This document shows positions 11,070 to 23,200 of a stretch of DNA of 64,000 nt, one piece after another. Location: positions 19,344,963 to 19,408,962 of the forward strand of contig CM018687.1 in the NCBI GenBank assembly GCA_009363875.1, in the 5' to 3' direction. Position 1 is the first letter of the stretch. Every line of letters starts with the position of its first letter. The translations under genes were made by a program, and so were the position numbers. The notes under the pieces are model-generated. The model had not been told where the DNA came from. It saw only the letters and a program-made list of their open reading frames with translations, and ran no database searches. The stretch is from Mikania micrantha (lineage: Eukaryota; Streptophyta; Magnoliopsida; Asterales; Asteraceae).

Positions 11070-14000
11070 ATGGCGGTCGTGCAACTCAAACCTCGTCACA
11101 ACTCTGTTGCCTTTCTGACCAAATCTGCGTTCTGGTCAAAATTTGATGAAGCTGTCGATCTCATGACCAATTCCCAATATCAAACAGCCTTCCTTCTAAA
11201 TCCTAAACTCCATGTCGAATCCCTTCATCAATTTTGGACAAACGTTGAACTCATCAATATCGGAACCAGAGTCATATCTTTAAAATTCACCGTGAATGGA
11301 AAGACTGTGCATGTCAGTCCAGCTGAACTGCGGGATGTTCTGAAATTAGATGATGCCAATCTCGTAACTTCTTTTCCAAAGAATGTTACAGATCTCTGTT
11401 TTACAAATCGTGAATATCAGGGTGATTTGAGCGACTCTACTCTTTACAAGAAACATTTCAATGATCCTGAACGTCTCATCTACCATATGATCAACATATG
11501 TTTAGCCCCAAAATCATCCTCATGGGACCAGATGTCTTCAAAGTGGCAACAGGTATTCTTTTCTATTCTGGAATCACAAAAGCTAAATTTTTCACAAATT
11601 ATATTTTCAGAATTAACTGAACATGCTGCTAAACCTGTTGAGAATAGATGGCTACTATATCCACGTTTTGTAATGGCCATCATAGATAAACAATTAAAAC
11701 AAGAAGGCCTTGTTGGTCAGGGAATCGATGCTCCTGCAGTTTTGCACGAGGTATATTCCCGACACAACACTAACCTCACACTCAAAGAGGCTGCCCGAAA
11801 GCTAAAACCCAAGCATAGGGAACCCACAGCCTCCACATCCAAATCCAAATCCAAAGTCCCCACCAAATCACTTTCCAAAAAGCCTAAAAAGGTTGCTCAG
11901 GGAGATGAGTCCCCTGAGTCTGAACCTGCCTCACCAAGGCATACTATGCCCACTGGCAGTAGTCAGCCAGTGGTGCACCAGACTCCACCAGCTGATACCG
12001 CCCAAGGTTCCTCTCAACAGGAACTTGGTGCAACTGTTGAAGGGGAAGACACACCTCTAGAACCTCTTTCATTTGAAAAGGTTTCTATTGAAGAGCACCA
12101 TTCTCCCCGGGTGCAATCTGCTTCCAAGCCTCCTCCTACTGAAACCATTCCACATAGCCCCGCATTTGTTATTGAACAAATCCTGAATCAGCTTAACACT
12201 CCAATCCCTACCCAGACACCTATCACTAATGGGAATATCTCCAACATTGAGGGGGAGAATCATAGTGTTTTTGATAACCCACAGGACTTGGACTACACTT
12301 TCAGGTCTCCAAGTGTGGACAAGGAGATTCTGACTTCTGACAGGGCTGCCACTTCATCATCTCCATCATTTGGAATGATTGATAGTAGTAACATCTCTAA
12401 GACCCTGCCAGAGGCAACAACTGATGAAGGGTGTATCCCTGAGGTTGGAAGTCCCCAGTACCAAGACAAAGGGGCACCTGAAAATGTTGAGCCACACTCA
12501 ACTCAGGTTAATCCTGATTTATTCAGTAGGTCAGCTGATTTAGCCCAGGCTAATGATGACCAAAGAACCCTATCAGATGTTCTAACACAGAACATATTTC
12601 TTGAGGCTGAGGTCTGCAGGCTCAATGAGCTTCTCACCAAGATGTCCAAGGAGAAAAGTCCATCTGCCCTTCAAAACCCACAGATGGCACCTTCAATTCT
12701 TGAAGGTTCCCAAAATACTTCCTCCACTACTCAACACCAAAATAAACCTCCAGCCTCTGCTTCAGGCACCAATACTCTGGGTTCATACCCCCCAGAGGCA
12801 TTGGCTGCTGCCTTTCCAACTATCCTACCTCTCATCACTCCAATTCTACAAAATATCATTTCCCAAGCTCTTGATGAGAGGCTTCCATCTCAAAACCAAC
12901 TACAAAAGATGATTGATGATGCTGTTGCTGAGAAACTCACTGGCCTTAAAACCCCTGCCCCAACTGCAGCCAAAAAGGGGGAGTCATCAGTTGTTCAACA
13001 GCCTGAAATTTCTGAAAAGCCTGAAATTCCTGAAAAGTCTGAAATTCAAAAGCCTGAAATTCCTAAAAAGTCTGAAATTCAAAAGCCTGAAATTCCTGAA
13101 AAGTCTGAAATTCAAAAGCCTGCTCCTGAAAAGCCTGCCTCTCCATTAAAGTTCACATATAAGAGGCAGAAGATATCATCAAAACCTGTTGAAATTGAAA
13201 AGGAGACTGAAAAGAAGGTGGAAAAGGCTGCTGATGTCAAAGAGCCTGAGCTGTCTGAACTTCAAAAGCTGATCCAACAAGCTGATCAAGCTCACTTCAA
13301 GGCCATGGATGAGATCATTAGCCAGATCTTCAAACATGGTGTTGAACCAGAAGACCTGAATAAGAAGATCAGAGATTTGGAGCTAAAGCATATTGACAGC
13401 TTGTGGAAAAAGTATGACAATAAAGAAAGTGAAAGACTAAGTGTTATGGCAAGGTTTGTTGCTAAGTTTCTAGGAAGATCAGTTGCTGAAATAAGGGCTT
13501 GGAACAGAGACAGTCTCTTGGCAATTACCACCAAGATCTGTAGCTCTGAAACATATAATAAGGAGTTGATTGAAGAAGCCATGGATGTGATAGGTGTGGG
13601 AAGCAAAAGAGAACTTACAAAGAAAACACAACAAGAACTGACGTCCAGCATGCTAAATCCTTCAAAACCTGCCAAACCCATTACCAAATCACAACCAACC
13701 ACTGCCGATGATGCACCTCTCAAGAAAAGGAGAGTGTTGAGGCTTCAAGAAAAAGAAGATGAAGATGAAGAAGACAGGCTACGTATATCCACTGTGTTGA
13801 ATTCAAAATTGAAAAAGCCTGAGTCTTCAAAAGCTGGTCCTACACAAATGGCTCAGAAAAGTTCATTCATGATGCCAGCTGAATATGTGCCAGAAAAGGC
13901 CATGGTATTTGGTCAATATCCCAAGATCACTTCAGAGTCTCAGATGCAAGCTGTGAAAATTAAAATTGAAGAAGAAGAAAGTCAAAAGCAATATGATGAG

Positions 14001-14588
14001 AAGATCTTGAGGATGGTTGACAAGGAATACCCTCAGAATTCTACCATTATGGCAATGAAGAAAGAAGCACAAAGGTTGTATGCACTCAGGTACACATTTC
14101 AATATAGAAAAGAAGTAATCCGAGTGTGGCCTGACCCAAGAGTGCAAGACAGAATCCACAAAAGGAATATACCATCTGCCTACAGAGGAAGGGTTAAGAA
14201 AGTGCTAAGTGCTGAAATAATGGCAGGATTTGTAGTTGACCCTTGGGAAATAATTGAAGAATTCAAGAAAGTTTATAATGCAGGATTACAAGTCCCAAAA
14301 TTATTAGAAAACAAAATGATTAAAAAGGGACTTGTATACAAAAGGATGCAAGGATTGAAGCAAAATGAACTTCAATTGTTTTTGGAAGGAAAGCATCCTG
14401 ATGAGTTTGTTTATAGAGAAATTACAAGGGTTGAACTGAAAAATGGGTCCACGGCCAGATACTTATCAGAATATTATGGACCTGAATTCTTTTTTGAAGG
14501 TGAACCAGAGGTGCTAACCACTGAAGATCGAGTAGCTCTCTTGGAAGCCTATGTCAGAGAGTCGTTTAGACTTATCCATAGGCAGTAG
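11070..14588 (+). CDS. env-position ORF3 of copia element, intact
   Basis: A 1172-codon uninterrupted ORF between pol and the 3' LTR. The start is ATG 11070 (MAVVQLKPRHNS). The N-terminal 240 residues look globular. Then come basic and Ser/Pro/Thr-rich linkers, a hydrophobic, proline-broken stretch near residues 575-600, and an 11-residue motif (QKPEIPEKSEI type) repeated about three times near residues 650-690. The C-terminal half is charged and helical, with probable coiled coils and an acidic EEDRLR segment. No signal peptide or convincing transmembrane helix is visible, so env-like describes position rather than shown homology. It is in a different frame from pol and 548 bp away, so stop-codon readthrough cannot express it; a subgenomic transcript or splicing is needed. 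It is intact while gag-pol is broken. Confidence 0.85.
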   Translation: MAVVQLKPRHNSVAFLTKSAFWSKFDEAVDLMTNSQYQTAFLLNPKLHVESLHQFWTNVELINIGTRVISLKFTVNGKTVHVSPAELRDVLKLDDANLVTSFPKNVTDLCFTNREYQGDLSDSTLYKKHFNDPERLIYHMINICLAPKSSSWDQMSSKWQQVFFSILESQKLNFSQIIFSELTEHAAKPVENRWLLYPRFVMAIIDKQLKQEGLVGQGIDAPAVLHEVYSRHNTNLTLKEAARKLKPKHREPTASTSKSKSKVPTKSLSKKPKKVAQGDESPESEPASPRHTMPTGSSQPVVHQTPPADTAQGSSQQELGATVEGEDTPLEPLSFEKVSIEEHHSPRVQSASKPPPTETIPHSPAFVIEQILNQLNTPIPTQTPITNGNISNIEGENHSVFDNPQDLDYTFRSPSVDKEILTSDRAATSSSPSFGMIDSSNISKTLPEATTDEGCIPEVGSPQYQDKGAPENVEPHSTQVNPDLFSRSADLAQANDDQRTLSDVLTQNIFLEAEVCRLNELLTKMSKEKSPSALQNPQMAPSILEGSQNTSSTTQHQNKPPASASGTNTLGSYPPEALAAAFPTILPLITPILQNIISQALDERLPSQNQLQKMIDDAVAEKLTGLKTPAPTAAKKGESSVVQQPEISEKPEIPEKSEIQKPEIPKKSEIQKPEIPEKSEIQKPAPEKPASPLKFTYKRQKISSKPVEIEKETEKKVEKAADVKEPELSELQKLIQQADQAHFKAMDEIISQIFKHGVEPEDLNKKIRDLELKHIDSLWKKYDNKESERLSVMARFVAKFLGRSVAEIRAWNRDSLLAITTKICSSETYNKELIEEAMDVIGVGSKRELTKKTQQELTSSMLNPSKPAKPITKSQPTTADDAPLKKRRVLRLQEKEDEDEEDRLRISTVLNSKLKKPESSKAGPTQMAQKSSFMMPAEYVPEKAMVFGQYPKITSESQMQAVKIKIEEEESQKQYDEKILRMVDKEYPQNSTIMAMKKEAQRLYALRYTFQYRKEVIRVWPDPRVQDRIHKRNIPSAYRGRVKKVLSAEIMAGFVVDPWEIIEEFKKVYNAGLQVPKLLENKMIKKGLVYKRMQGLKQNELQLFLEGKHPDEFVYREITRVELKNGSTARYLSEYYGPEFFFEGEPEVLTTEDRVALLEAYVRESFRLIHRQ

Positions 14589-14801
14589 CTTCAATGAGAG
14601 GGATTAATGCTCATAGTCCATTCCCCAATGGAGTTCCCTCTCATCCTTTGCCAATCATATTTTCAGAAGCTGCTATCTGTCGGGCCTGTACTTATTTGGT
14701 CACTTTGAAGCTGATCTCGAAGAAAAAGACAAGATCTTTATGCCTAGGAAACCAATAATAAGTGAGACAGTTAATAATTAAAGGTTTTGGCTGCATTGGT
14801 T
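14589..14801 (+). other. 3' untranslated region of copia element
   Basis: Non-coding sequence between the ORF3 stop and the purine tract. No further ORF is seen. Confidence 0.6.
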
Positions 14802-14812
14802 CAGGGGGAGTT
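14802..14812 (+). other. polypurine tract
   Basis: CAGGGGGAGTT immediately precedes the TGTTGG start of the 3' LTR. This is the plus-strand primer position. Confidence 0.8.
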
Positions 14813-15366
14813 TGTTGGACCAAAAGAACCAATGAGCCTGATCAGAAAAACCTTTAAGTCTCATAGACACACAACAACTGAATAAGAACACAACAGCTGA
14901 AGGCTACTTAAAGTGATACAAGATCTGAAGTGATACAAGATCTGAAGAGTTACAAGATCCGAAGCTATTCACAACAGCTGAAGTGTTTAGTCTTCAGATG
15001 TTGTGATGTTTGTTTTTGTCTTCAGTATTTTTCTTTCAATAGTTGTAAAAGTCTGATGAGTAGCTTACTCATCAGATGTTGTAGTTTTGTTTATCTCAGT
15101 TGTTGTAATAAGTCTGTTAGGTGTCAACATCATGTGACATCATCAGACGTCACTGTTCCTATATAAGGACAGTTGACATAGTGTAATCGGTAGCGAAGTT
15201 AGCACATTAAATGAAATCATTCCATTTGCAGAATTCTCTCTCTATAACAAATTGTTCTACTGTCTTATTGATAGTCATGAGTTCTTGCTATTTCTAAGCT
15301 AATTTGTTACTGAATTCCGCTGCTATGATCTCTAAATCTGATCAAATTGAGAACATCGATCCTACA
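14813..15366 (+). repeat. 3' LTR of copia element
   Basis: 554 bp. Compared with the 5' LTR it has five substitutions and lacks 14 bp (GCTTTCAGTAGTTT region); the loss lies between two TAGTTT copies. It is followed directly by the target duplicate CTAGG. Confidence 0.95.
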
Positions 15367-15371
15367 CTAGG

Positions 15372-15892
15372 TGGTGTTAACTGGTTCATAGAGGGTGTCC
15401 AAATAACACGTCCTTTTTTTATTGAACATCAAAGGCCTAATATGAAAAGACATGGAAACAAAAGAATATGTTATTGCTAGAGATTGCAATTTTTACCCAT
15501 GTCAAAGGAAATGGATTGATTTGGGTAAACAATTGTAGTATAATGTTTTGAAATATGTAACATTATAATATTGAATGGGTTGAAATATGTAATACTTAAA
15601 CATAATGTGGGTCAAGACAGTTAAACAAAAAAGTATGTAAATGCAATGTATTCAAACATTTAAAAAATGATTAATAACATAGTTGGTGAGAAAATCACTA
15701 AAAATTATCCAAATGAACTATTTGTTTACTTATAACACATCTTAAGTTAAACTAAATTGATGTTTTTTAAGAACAATTCATTTGAACCCGAACTAATTTT
15801 GCTTAAAACTTGTTTTATCCCGCACCCATCCTGACCTGAACCCGTTCTGACCCGTTATCGAACCCGCTGTATTTGGCAGGCATAGTTATTGC
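15372..15892. other. flank upstream of host gene
   Basis: AT-rich non-coding sequence. A short block of CCCGNACCC / GACCCGTT repeats lies at about 15815-15870, resembling ends of small hAT-type MITEs but without recognisable boundaries. The TATA-like ATAAAAAA at 15893-15900 may belong to the gene that follows. Confidence 0.4.
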
Positions 15893-17208
15893 ATAAAAAA
15901 ATGTTCGCCTTGGAAATTCTTCAAAATTTATCCCCAAATTTCTGCAACATCTAACAAATTGACATCACTTTCATTATTTCGAAACTCATCAAGGTACTGC
16001 ATCTCTCACTTTTGTTCCTAATTTGTTTTTCTTGTGATAACTGCTTGATTGAAACTGATTCTAGTGTTTAAACACGCAATGGCTACCTTTCGATTCTTGT
16101 AATTCACCTGTCTTATGCTTGAATTTTGAAATTTTGTATTTGGGTTTCTTTCAGAAACCCTAATTTTGTAAATCACTATCTATTTCATTGTTGGATAATG
16201 TATGTCATCTAACTGTTTATGGGGTAGAATATAAGATAATCGAATGCCTGAATCATCGTATGGTAGGTAACTTGGCATTTATCTTGATGCTCACCAGTTA
16301 TCGTTTGGATTCAAAATAATCATAAAATCAAGCCACAATCAGTTGATTCATACAGTTTAAGCAACTTTATGTGGCATGAAATGACAATAATTAGTTGCTT
16401 ACATTAAACTGATTTTAAATGCTGATCTCTATTCAGAATCTTGGAGCTGGTCATTGCATTGGATTAGATTCTCGTAAAGCATATGAATTGATTGTAAATC
16501 AACGGCCTGTTTTAGATTTCATTTTAAAGTGACTTATTGACTTTTCAAAAGCCAGTAAGTTGTTTCGCAAGCTTAAAAGGACTTTTGAAAATGATTTTTT
16601 GTAAAATGGTAATAAGTTGTTTTTTAAAAGTTAAAAATTATGTCTTTTCAAAAAGACTTATGACTTATTGGCATATAATTACAAATGTACCCCCATTCTT
16701 TACCCTTTACCCACCCCTTACACCGCCACCACCCATCGCCATCCGCCACCACCAGCCACCACCGACGCTGCCACCCATCGTGAACGCTTCCGCCCAACGC
16801 CACTATCATCAACCACTACCTACCGCCATCGTCACCACCCACCTTCACCGCCACCCACCACCATTTTTGCAACGCACCACCGCTACCCATAACCTTAAAA
16901 TTGTTGTCAATATAAGAATGTCCTTTTTGGTCATTTTGAAAAAGTCTTTATGGAAAAGCTAATCCAAACATATTTTTAAAAACTTCATTTCAAAAATTTA
17001 TAAGTTGATAAGTATTTTTGACAAAAAGTCCAAGGCCTTGATATGTTCCGTATATAATTATATAACCCATGAGATGTTCGAATTATTGATTTTGGGGTCT
17101 GTTTCTTGTTAAATGGTGGCATTCAAATCTGTCTCGTCGGAAGACCCTTGAAGTACACATATACCGTTCATTGAAATACCTTGTGACCCTTGTGTAATAT
17201 CTTTCCAG
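15893..17208 (+). other. probable 5' leader exon and first intron of host gene
   Basis: A leader exon ending CATCAAG at 15993 is followed by a good donor, GTACTG. The acceptor TCTTTCCAG ends at 17208, 15 bases before the start codon. An intron of about 1.2 kb in the 5' leader is common in plant genes. A 17-codon upstream ORF at 15901-15954 would be in the leader only if transcription starts before it; the TATA-like sequence at 15893 argues against that. The placement is inferred from splice signals and neighbouring coding exons. Confidence 0.4.
16509..17040. repeat. possible MITE with CCACC-rich core, in intron
   Basis: GTGACTTATTGACTTTTCAA near the left edge and reverse-complement-like ATAAGTTGATAAGTATTTTTGAC near the right edge bound a block whose centre (16690-16890) is very rich in CCACC/CGCCAC on the plus strand. 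The outer ends, GGCCTGTTTT and AAAAAGTCCAAGGCC, are loosely inverted. I found no convincing target duplication. The frames across the core are low-complexity and not believed to be genes. Confidence 0.35.
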
Positions 17209-17223
17209 ACAACAAGGGAAGGC

Positions 17224-20200
17224 ATGGATGAGCTTGAATTTCAACGAGTTCTTCATCTTTTTCCCGTTGTTCGTGCTCGCGATTATAATGTAAATCTCTC
17301 ACTTTTTTTAGTACCTTTTTATTTCTAAATCGATCGCTTATTATATATGTGCCCTATCAGTTACTGTTGTTTGAATCGTGTAACCCTAGTTACGTTTTAT
17401 TTCTTTTTTGTGAACCATCCTACCTCCATATGCATGGATATCTTTGAAGATTAGAACTGTTTTGGATTGTGAGGATCAACAACACAACTCAAACCTGTTT
17501 GAACAATCCTGAATTTGAGATTTAAATTTGTATGTGGATGCTTCTCTGGAAGTGAGGTTGCAAGAAATTAGGACACAAAGTTTAGTTGAATTGATTATTG
17601 TTTTCTATATTAGGAGATGCTTAAGAGGATTGGTTTATATTGAAGTCCAATTGGATCAAATAATAACCACAAACACCAAATCAAACAAGAACAACAAAAT
17701 GAATGAAAATAGTCGGCTCCTTTGGCTCTTTGATTCTTGAATTATTTAGAAGATGAAGTACAAAATGAAAGGAAGGATTAAGCCAATTTATAGCTGAAAG
17801 CTTAACCCCCAGGATAAACTAAACATGGTAAATTTCTACTAAACAAGGAAAGCTCCAGCTGGTAAATTTCCAGCTGTAAAACGGAAAGAAAACTGCTGTA
17901 AATACTACAACCTTTGTTCTGAATAATAAAAATCAACTTAATTATTAATTTGCAAGATTAACCCAATAATCACCCCTTAATCTTGCAATGATTAAGTGAT
18001 AATCTTCATTCCCAGTAATTCCTTCATCTCTTCAAACTTCTGCCTTGGTAAAGCCTTGGTTAAAATATCTGTCTTCTGCAACTTTTCACTTATGTGTTCA
18101 ACTTTAATCTCTCCTTTTTCAATACACTCTCTTATGAAGTGGTAGCGTGTATTGATGTGTTTACTCCTCCCATGAAACACCGGGTTCTTCATTAGACTTA
18201 TTGCTGACTGATTATCAACTCTTAGTGTCACAGTTTTCTCCTTCCAACCTGTTATCTCTGACAATAAACCTCTCAACCATAGCGCCTGACAAGCTGCAGT
18301 TACAGCAGCCATAAATTCAGCTTCACAAGAAGACAAGGCCACCGTATTTTGTTTCTGAGAGTTCCATGCGATGGGCGCATCGTTGAAGTAAAAAACCAGG
18401 CCGGTTGTGCTCTTGCCATCATCCGAATCAACCATGTGGCTGCTGTCACTAAACCCGTTAAGTGACTTGCTCCCATTCCTTCGGTAGTGTATTCCCAAAT
18501 CAACTGAACCTTTTAAATACCTCAAAATCTGCTTAACAGCTTGCATGTGAGCCTGTTTTGGTGACTGCATAAATCAACTCACATAGCCAACTGCAAAAGT
18601 CAGATCTGGTCGAGAATGAGTGAGGTAGCGAAGGCTACCAATCAGCCTTCTAAACTCTATTGCATCTATGTTTGGCCCTTCATCATTTTTTGACAGCTTC
18701 AAACCTGAATCCATAGGAAATCTGGTTGCATTGCACTCCATTAAACCTGCCTGTTTCAAAAGTTTAACAGCATATCCAGTCTGTTTGATTGAAATTCCTT
18801 GGTTACCTTGATTCACCTCAATACCAAGGTAATAGTGCAAAAGACCAAGGTAACTCATTTCGAAGCAAGCCTTCATTTGCCTTTTGAAAGCTGCTATATC
18901 ATCTTGGTTTTCTCCTGTTACAATCATATCATCTACATAAACACCCACAAGTAATAAACGATTACTTGTTACTTTTCGATAAACAGCATGTTCATGTTTA
19001 CACCTCACAAAACCAAACTGCTTTAAGGTGCAGTCTAGACGAGTATTCCAAGCTCTTGGTGCTTGGCGTAAACCATATAACGCCTTAACCAACTTGTAAA
19101 CCTGCTGCTCCTTTCCTTCCTTTACGAAACCTTCCGGTTGAGACACATAAACCTCCTCCTTTAGATCACCATGAAGGAATGCAGATTTAACATCCAAATG
19201 ATGAACATTCCATCCAAAATGAGCTACCAAAGCCAGCAACAACCTTACAGTTTCCATTCGTGCTACCGGCGCAAACACCTCTTCAAAGTCGATCCCAAAC
19301 TTTTGAACGTAGCCTTTGGCTACTAGGCATGCTTTATGCTTCGTAACAGCACAATTAGCATTCTTTTTGACTTTGAATACCCATTTTAACCCAATAGGTT
19401 GATGACCAGGCGGTAAATCCACCAGCTTCCATGTATTGTTCCTTTCAATCGAGAGTATCTCTTGATGCATTGTTTCCTTCCATTTTGCATCCCTAACGGC
19501 TTCGGTAAAACACCTTGGTTCTTCTTCCATCATGAGAATATCATGATAGTAAAAGGGTGGGTTTTCAAGAACTTCGTTTAAAAACTTTTTACCTTAAATA
19601 GGACTATCATCATAAGTTTCTTGTTCTGCATTGGACGGATCTGCTGGACCTTCAAGGTCAGTGGATAAGCGAGGTAGCATAGGCCCACGACCTGCTACAA
19701 CAGATTCTGGACTGCTTGAGGCTGAATTGTTTGAAAAATCAGGCTGGAACTCAGCTGCAATTGGGCTGTTTGGTGCTGTGAGTGGACTGCTTGGCTCAGA
19801 AACAGTTGCTGTTGAAGCTGATTCAGCACTTGGAACTGTGTTTTGTTCTGCTACAGTGGCACCTCCACTATTTGGCTGCATTCTCTCAACGTCTTCATGG
19901 TATATTTGCACAATAAAATCCATCCAACCAGGAGTTTGAGTGTCAAACTCTTCCAAATAATTTTCCCATTTCCACTTTGTATTTCTTCAAAAATAACATC
20001 TCTGCTGACCACAATTTTCTTGTTTATTGGATCAAATAAACGGTAAGCTTTGGTGTTAGGCTGAACACCAAGATGCACCAATCTTTGACTTCTATCATCC
20101 GGTTTCTTCAAATGATTGGAAGGAACTTTTACATGGCACACACATCCAAAACCTTTAAATGGTCTAAATTTGGTTTTCGACCCTTTAAAGTTTCGTATGG

Positions 20201-23200
20201 TGTCTTTTCTTTGAGAGCTTTTGTAGGCAGCCGATTCAGCAAATAGATTGAGTGTCTTATGCCTTCACCCCATAGATTTTGTGGTAAATCCATAGCCTTT
20301 AGGATACTTCGGGTCATCCCCAACACGGACCTATTCCTTCGTTCCACAACCCCGTTTTGTTGTGGGGTATATGGAGCTGAAAATTGATGTGTAATCCCTT
20401 CACCATCACAAAAGTCTTCAAAAACACGCGAGGTGAACTCTCCTCCATTATCCGTCCTCAAAGTCTTCAATCTTGTTCCAAGTTCCAACTCCATTAGGTT
20501 CTTGAACTTTTTAAAACATTCAAAAACCTCATTTTTTTTCTTGATCAAGAAAGCCCACATGTACCGACTGTGATCATCCACAATAAGGAACATGTACTTG
20601 TTTCCACCTTGAGTCATTGGAGAGATAGGACCGCATACATCTGCATAAACTAGTTCTAACGGTCTCTTGGCACGATAGTTAGAATGATCAGGAAAAGGTA
20701 AATGGGTTTGTTTTCCTAATAAACAAGAATCACAAACCTGTTTAGGGTGTTCAATGTGTGGTACACCAAGTGCCATTTCTTTTGCTGCCAAAATCTTCAT
20801 TGAGTCAAAATTTAAGTGACCCAAACGTGCATGCCATAACCATGCCGTGTCATTGATGTTTGCATGTAAACAAACCGGGGCAACTATCTTCAATTCAATC
20901 TTGTACAGCCGGTTTGAAGATCTTTGTACCTTCATGAGCAACGTCCCATCGACTTCATGCATCCATAGATAATGATCTTTCATCAATATTGAACATCCGG
21001 TCTCTGTAAATTGGCCAAGACTAAGGATATTACTCCTTAGGTGTGGAATGTATCCGCTGATCACCAATCTTGCATGCTAAGACAATATTGCCTTTTCCTT
21101 CAATGTCAACACACGATCCATCTCCGAACCGCACCTTGCCAATTGTATTAACATTAAGGTTAGAAAATAGTTCACGGTTACCTGTCATGTGGTTGCTTGC
21201 GCCATTATCAAGAAACCAAGTATAGATTTCAGCCGGATTCGTCACAAAACGCTGTGGCATCACTTTTTCTTCATTCAAGAAGACAACTTCCTTATTGGTT
21301 TCCATGTGAACAGTCATTAACAGGGCTGGTTTGTCATCCTGTTTTTGAACTAAGTTCACCGCTTCATCCTTCCTTGTTGGACATTCAGACGAGTAGTGTC
21401 CAAATGCATCACAATGAAAGCATTGTACTTGATCGTTGCTCCGTTTATGTTGTTGATTTGAAGTCTGACCATGATCAACACCTTTCCCCTGGCCATTCCA
21501 GTGACCTCGGCCTCTCCCTCGGCCCATACTATCTCCCCTATTAAAACCACGGCCTCGACCACTTCCCTCTGGTCCCCTTTTTTTGTTTTGCCAGCCTTCA
21601 TAGGAGAGTAGTAGTTGATCACCCTTGGATCCTTGGGACTTTCCAGCAAGTCTGATCCTTTCTTCAAACGTTTGTAACCTGCCAATGGCCTCTTGAAACA
21701 ACATAGTATCCACATCAGCAAACTGTTCAATAGAAGCTACAATAGGTAAGAACCTATCAGGAACTGAACCAAGAAGTTTCCTGACTAGTTTCTTGCCCTC
21801 ATAAACAGCCCCAAGGCTGTTTGCTTTAGACACAATAGCGCTGATCCGACCAGCAAAGTCTTCCATTGATTCTGCCTCCTTCATCTTCAAAGACTCAAAT
21901 TCAGTCTCCAACGAGCCCAATTTGGCAGCCTGCACTCGATCAACACCCACGAACCAAGCTTTCAAAGCGTCCCATACTTCCTTTGCACGCTCGAATTGTG
22001 CAACCTGCAAGACCAGTTCTTCGGGTATTGCCTGATACAATTAGGCAATTGCTAAACTATTCTTTTTAGGATCAACATTAACACCAGGTTCAATGGCTTC
22101 CCAGACTCCATGAACGTTAAATATTGCCTTGATTTTCACTCCCCAAATTGTGTAATTTGTAGCAGTTAAAATAGGGCATTGTAGTGTCAAATTGGTGTTC
22201 TCCCTATGAGGAACAACTTGATTAACAGGTACTGTTGCCATCAGAAAAATCTTCTGTCTTTGTAGCTGATCACACCTCAGTCCTTCGAGAATTGTGACCC
22301 CTTGTTTGATCGAACCTTCCTTGAGCAGTGGTTTAATCCTTGCTCTGATACCAATTGATGTCCAGTTGGATCAAATAATAACCACAAACACCAAATCAAA
22401 CAAGAACAGCAAAATGAATGAAAATAGTTGGCCCCTTTGGCTCTTTGATTCTTGAATTATTTAGAAGATGAAGTACAAAATGAAAGGGAGGATTAAGCCA
22501 ATTTATAGCTGAAAGCTTAACCCCCAAAATAAACTAAACATGGTAAACTTCTACTAAACAAGGAATGCTCCAACCGGTAAATTTCCAGCTGTAAAACAGA
22601 AAGAAAACAACTGTAGATACTACATCCTTTATTCTGAATAATAAAAAATCAACTTAATTATTAATTTGCAAGATTAACCCAATATATATTGGATCTGGAG
22701 ATTTATGCTCTAATTTTGTTCAAGAAGACCAATCATTCTAGAATGATTATATCAATGTCAAAGCTTATCAATAGAAACAAAAAAAAAACATTGATTCAAA
22801 TGAAGATAGAGAATTGCAAACACATTGCGACACCATTATGTAATAATCGTTATTATTATTATTATTATTATATTTATTATTATCATCATGATGGTGTGAC
22901 AATTATCCCTTTCGAGATTACTCAATCATTTTCAGGCTCCTCCGCCTCAACAATATAAATCCTTGTGATAAACTGAATTGATTGGCAGACACGAACGGAG
23001 TCAATAATCATCATATGGTTACAATGCATAGCCAAAGTCCATGACCAATTGATTTTGTTGACCACCAGCAGTTACAAACCGATCAACACCCGGGATTTGT
23101 GGCTTCTTGTATTCTTTTGCAACCTCTAAGATAAATGCAAACTTTAATCAGGTTATGGTAGTTGTCGCCTCTGTAGTCTTAAAGATTCGATAATATTGAG

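Larger units (their letters stand above)
3353..15366 (+). mobile_element. 12-kb Ty1/copia retrotransposon with third (env-position) ORF
   Basis: A complete LTR element. LTRs at 3353-3920 and 14813-15366 start TGTTGG and end CTACA. The 5-bp target duplication CTAGG is intact (3348-3352 and 15367-15371). A tRNA-Met primer site follows the 5' LTR and a purine tract precedes the 3' LTR. Domain order is gag, protease, integrase, reverse transcriptase, RNase H (copia order), then a 1172-codon ORF before the 3' LTR. Large size, long gag and a third ORF recall the SIRE/Maximus lineage (inference). By my alignment the LTRs differ by five substitutions and one 14-bp indel, so the insertion is recent. 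gag-pol carries several frame breaks, so the copy looks non-autonomous unless these are assembly errors. Confidence 0.95.
17641..22682 (-). mobile_element. Ty1/copia element, minus strand, in host intron
   Basis: LTRs at 17641-17966 and 22356-22682 flank a 4.4-kb internal region in copia order on the minus strand. The primer site is at 22338-22353, and a purine tract (AAGGGGTGA on the minus strand) lies beside the left LTR. The likely target duplicate is TATAT (17636-17640 and 22683-22687), within 2 bp because of TA-rich flanks. I count about 18 differences over 326 LTR positions, mostly transitions, so it is clearly older than the 12-kb element. It lies antisense in the 8.3-kb intron of the small host gene. 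Confidence 0.93.

Noticed and set aside
11070..14588. Calling ORF3 a true envelope glycoprotein
   Set aside because: No signal peptide, clear membrane anchor or cleavage site is visible; only its position supports the name.
16537..16962. His/Pro/Thr-rich ORFs in the host gene's first intron
   Set aside because: They are translations of the CCACC repeat block; no protein features.
19631..19939. Plus-strand ORF of 102 codons
   Set aside because: It is the antisense of the Ser/Pro-rich linker of the minus-strand copia pol.
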